Assembly (NCBI GenBank): GCA_937138475.1
Contig: CAKZPD010000004.1
Location: 59,622-123,621 of the forward strand
Reading direction: 5' to 3'
From: an uncultured Sulfitobacter sp.
GTDB taxonomy: Bacteria > Pseudomonadota > Alphaproteobacteria > Rhodobacterales > Rhodobacteraceae
DNA: 64,000 nucleotides
A model generated the notes under the pieces. It ran no database searches and was not told the origin of the DNA. It saw only the letters and a program-made list of their open reading frames with translations. The first letter of the stretch is position 1, and each line of letters starts with the position of its first letter. The position numbers and the translations under genes are program-made. Below are positions 63,581 through 64,000 of this stretch, in pieces.

Positions 63581-63615
63581 CCATTGTCCTCGGACCAATG
63601 GCGGACAATTCCCGC
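63581..63615. repeat. Palindromic insertion in istA (first)
   Basis: CCATTGTCC and GGACCAATGG form arms around TC; a second symmetry ATTGTCC/GGACAAT overlaps. The 35 nt lie within the conserved IYDN region of IstA. Confidence 0.7.
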
Positions 63616-64000
63616 TGTCGTAAATCCCCCCGGATGCACGCTCCACCGAAGAAGGCGAACGCCTTGTCGTGGGCGCCGAACACCATCTCCTGGGTCTCTC
63701 TGGGATAGGCCCGCACAAACGGCATCCGGCTGTGGCTCAGGCGGACATGGGCGACCTTCACTGTCGTGGTGGCGCCATCGATCAGAACGACCTCATGGCT
63801 CCAGTCAAACTGATAGGCCTCGCCCGGATCGAAGCTGAGCGGCACATAGGCGGCCGCCGAGGCTTCCCGCGTCACCTTCGACCAACTGGCCGCATAGCGC
63901 CGCACCGCATCGTAGCTGCCGTCGTAGCCCCGGTTGCGCAGTTCTTCGTAAATCCGAACCAGTGTCAGCCGCTGGCGCTTGGGTTGTCGGTCATTCTCGG

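Larger units (their letters stand above)
61738..64000 (-). mobile_element. IS21-family insertion sequence, decayed, left end outside window
   Basis: Recognised from istB and istA on the minus strand and from IS21-style multiple terminal repeats at the istB end. The right end is placed at TGTCAATCGG (61738) because two 24-bp direct repeats follow. The other end is not in the window. Both genes are disrupted by short palindromic insertions, so the copy should be unable to transpose by itself. Confidence 0.85.
62570..64000 (-). pseudogene. istA: istA transposase, disrupted and partial
   Basis: The N-terminal portion continues beyond the window. The DDE-type core is visible: YQFDWSHEVVLIDG, then FFGGACIRG, then AIFVGKDRAYNRRFQQMCGH and WEKGQVENQVGVIRRRFFVP. 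Two palindromic insertions lie at 63581-63615 and 63443-63485. The second changes frame between HYLVDP and CTPASGWEKG; the first, with one extra G in a G-run near 63630, keeps the frame but replaces about four residues by sixteen. The C-terminal part overlaps istB by 68 bp. Confidence 0.85.

Overview
The window looks like the chromosome of a marine Roseobacter-type alphaproteobacterium (order Rhodobacterales). The evidence is the ethylmalonyl-CoA (EMC) pathway genes ccrA, ecm, mch and an Mcl2-type gene interleaved with sdh, mdh, suc and lpd. CobS/CobT, a LuxR/LuxI pair, a TRAP transporter, an alphaproteobacterial low-complexity DUF4175 (TIGR02302) protein and a high-GC sequence with Rhodobacterales-style gene order agree with this.

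Layout: 1-10477 carries the 3' end of gltA, a RecD-like helicase, a quorum-sensing unit (small ORF, luxR, luxI), ccrA, a PlsB-like acyltransferase, a GNAT protein, ecm and a purine nucleoside phosphorylase. On the minus strand 19123-11631 holds an Mcl2-type gene, nnrU, a DUF1737 gene, mch and then sdhC-sdhD-sdhA-glycosyltransferase-sdhB. On the plus strand 20749-31893 holds mdh, sucC, a methyltransferase, sucD, sucA, sucB, two MAPEG genes and lpd. Together these encode most of the oxidative TCA cycle plus the acetyl-CoA assimilation route used instead of the glyoxylate shunt. Two operons, sdh and suc, share a twin GTGATCAC operator.

31898-41731 is envelope and amino-acid housekeeping: ftsE-ftsX-plsC-PPOX, a zinc-ribbon membrane protein, the DUF4175 protein, argH-LptM-like lipoprotein-lysA and a TlpA thioredoxin.

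41813-52362 is an accessory catabolic block. One arm (minus strand) encodes a GMC alcohol dehydrogenase, an acyl-CoA synthetase, a long aldehyde dehydrogenase and a TetR regulator. The divergent arm encodes a TRAP transporter (DctP, DctQ, DctM) followed by an SdsA-type alkyl sulfatase with no signal peptide. Read together they form an inferred import-then-hydrolysis route: alkyl sulfate, fatty alcohol, aldehyde, acid, acyl-CoA. Two palindromes lie between the arms. This is the best candidate for an undescribed system.

52505-61528 holds a DUF2798 protein, an agmatinase-family enzyme, gatB, an unrecognised HETGH protein with a winged-helix partner, bolA, a J-domain protein, cobS and cobT. From 61738 to the window end lies a decayed IS21-family element. 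Its istB and istA are broken by three short palindromic insertions. No tRNA, rRNA or CRISPR array was found.
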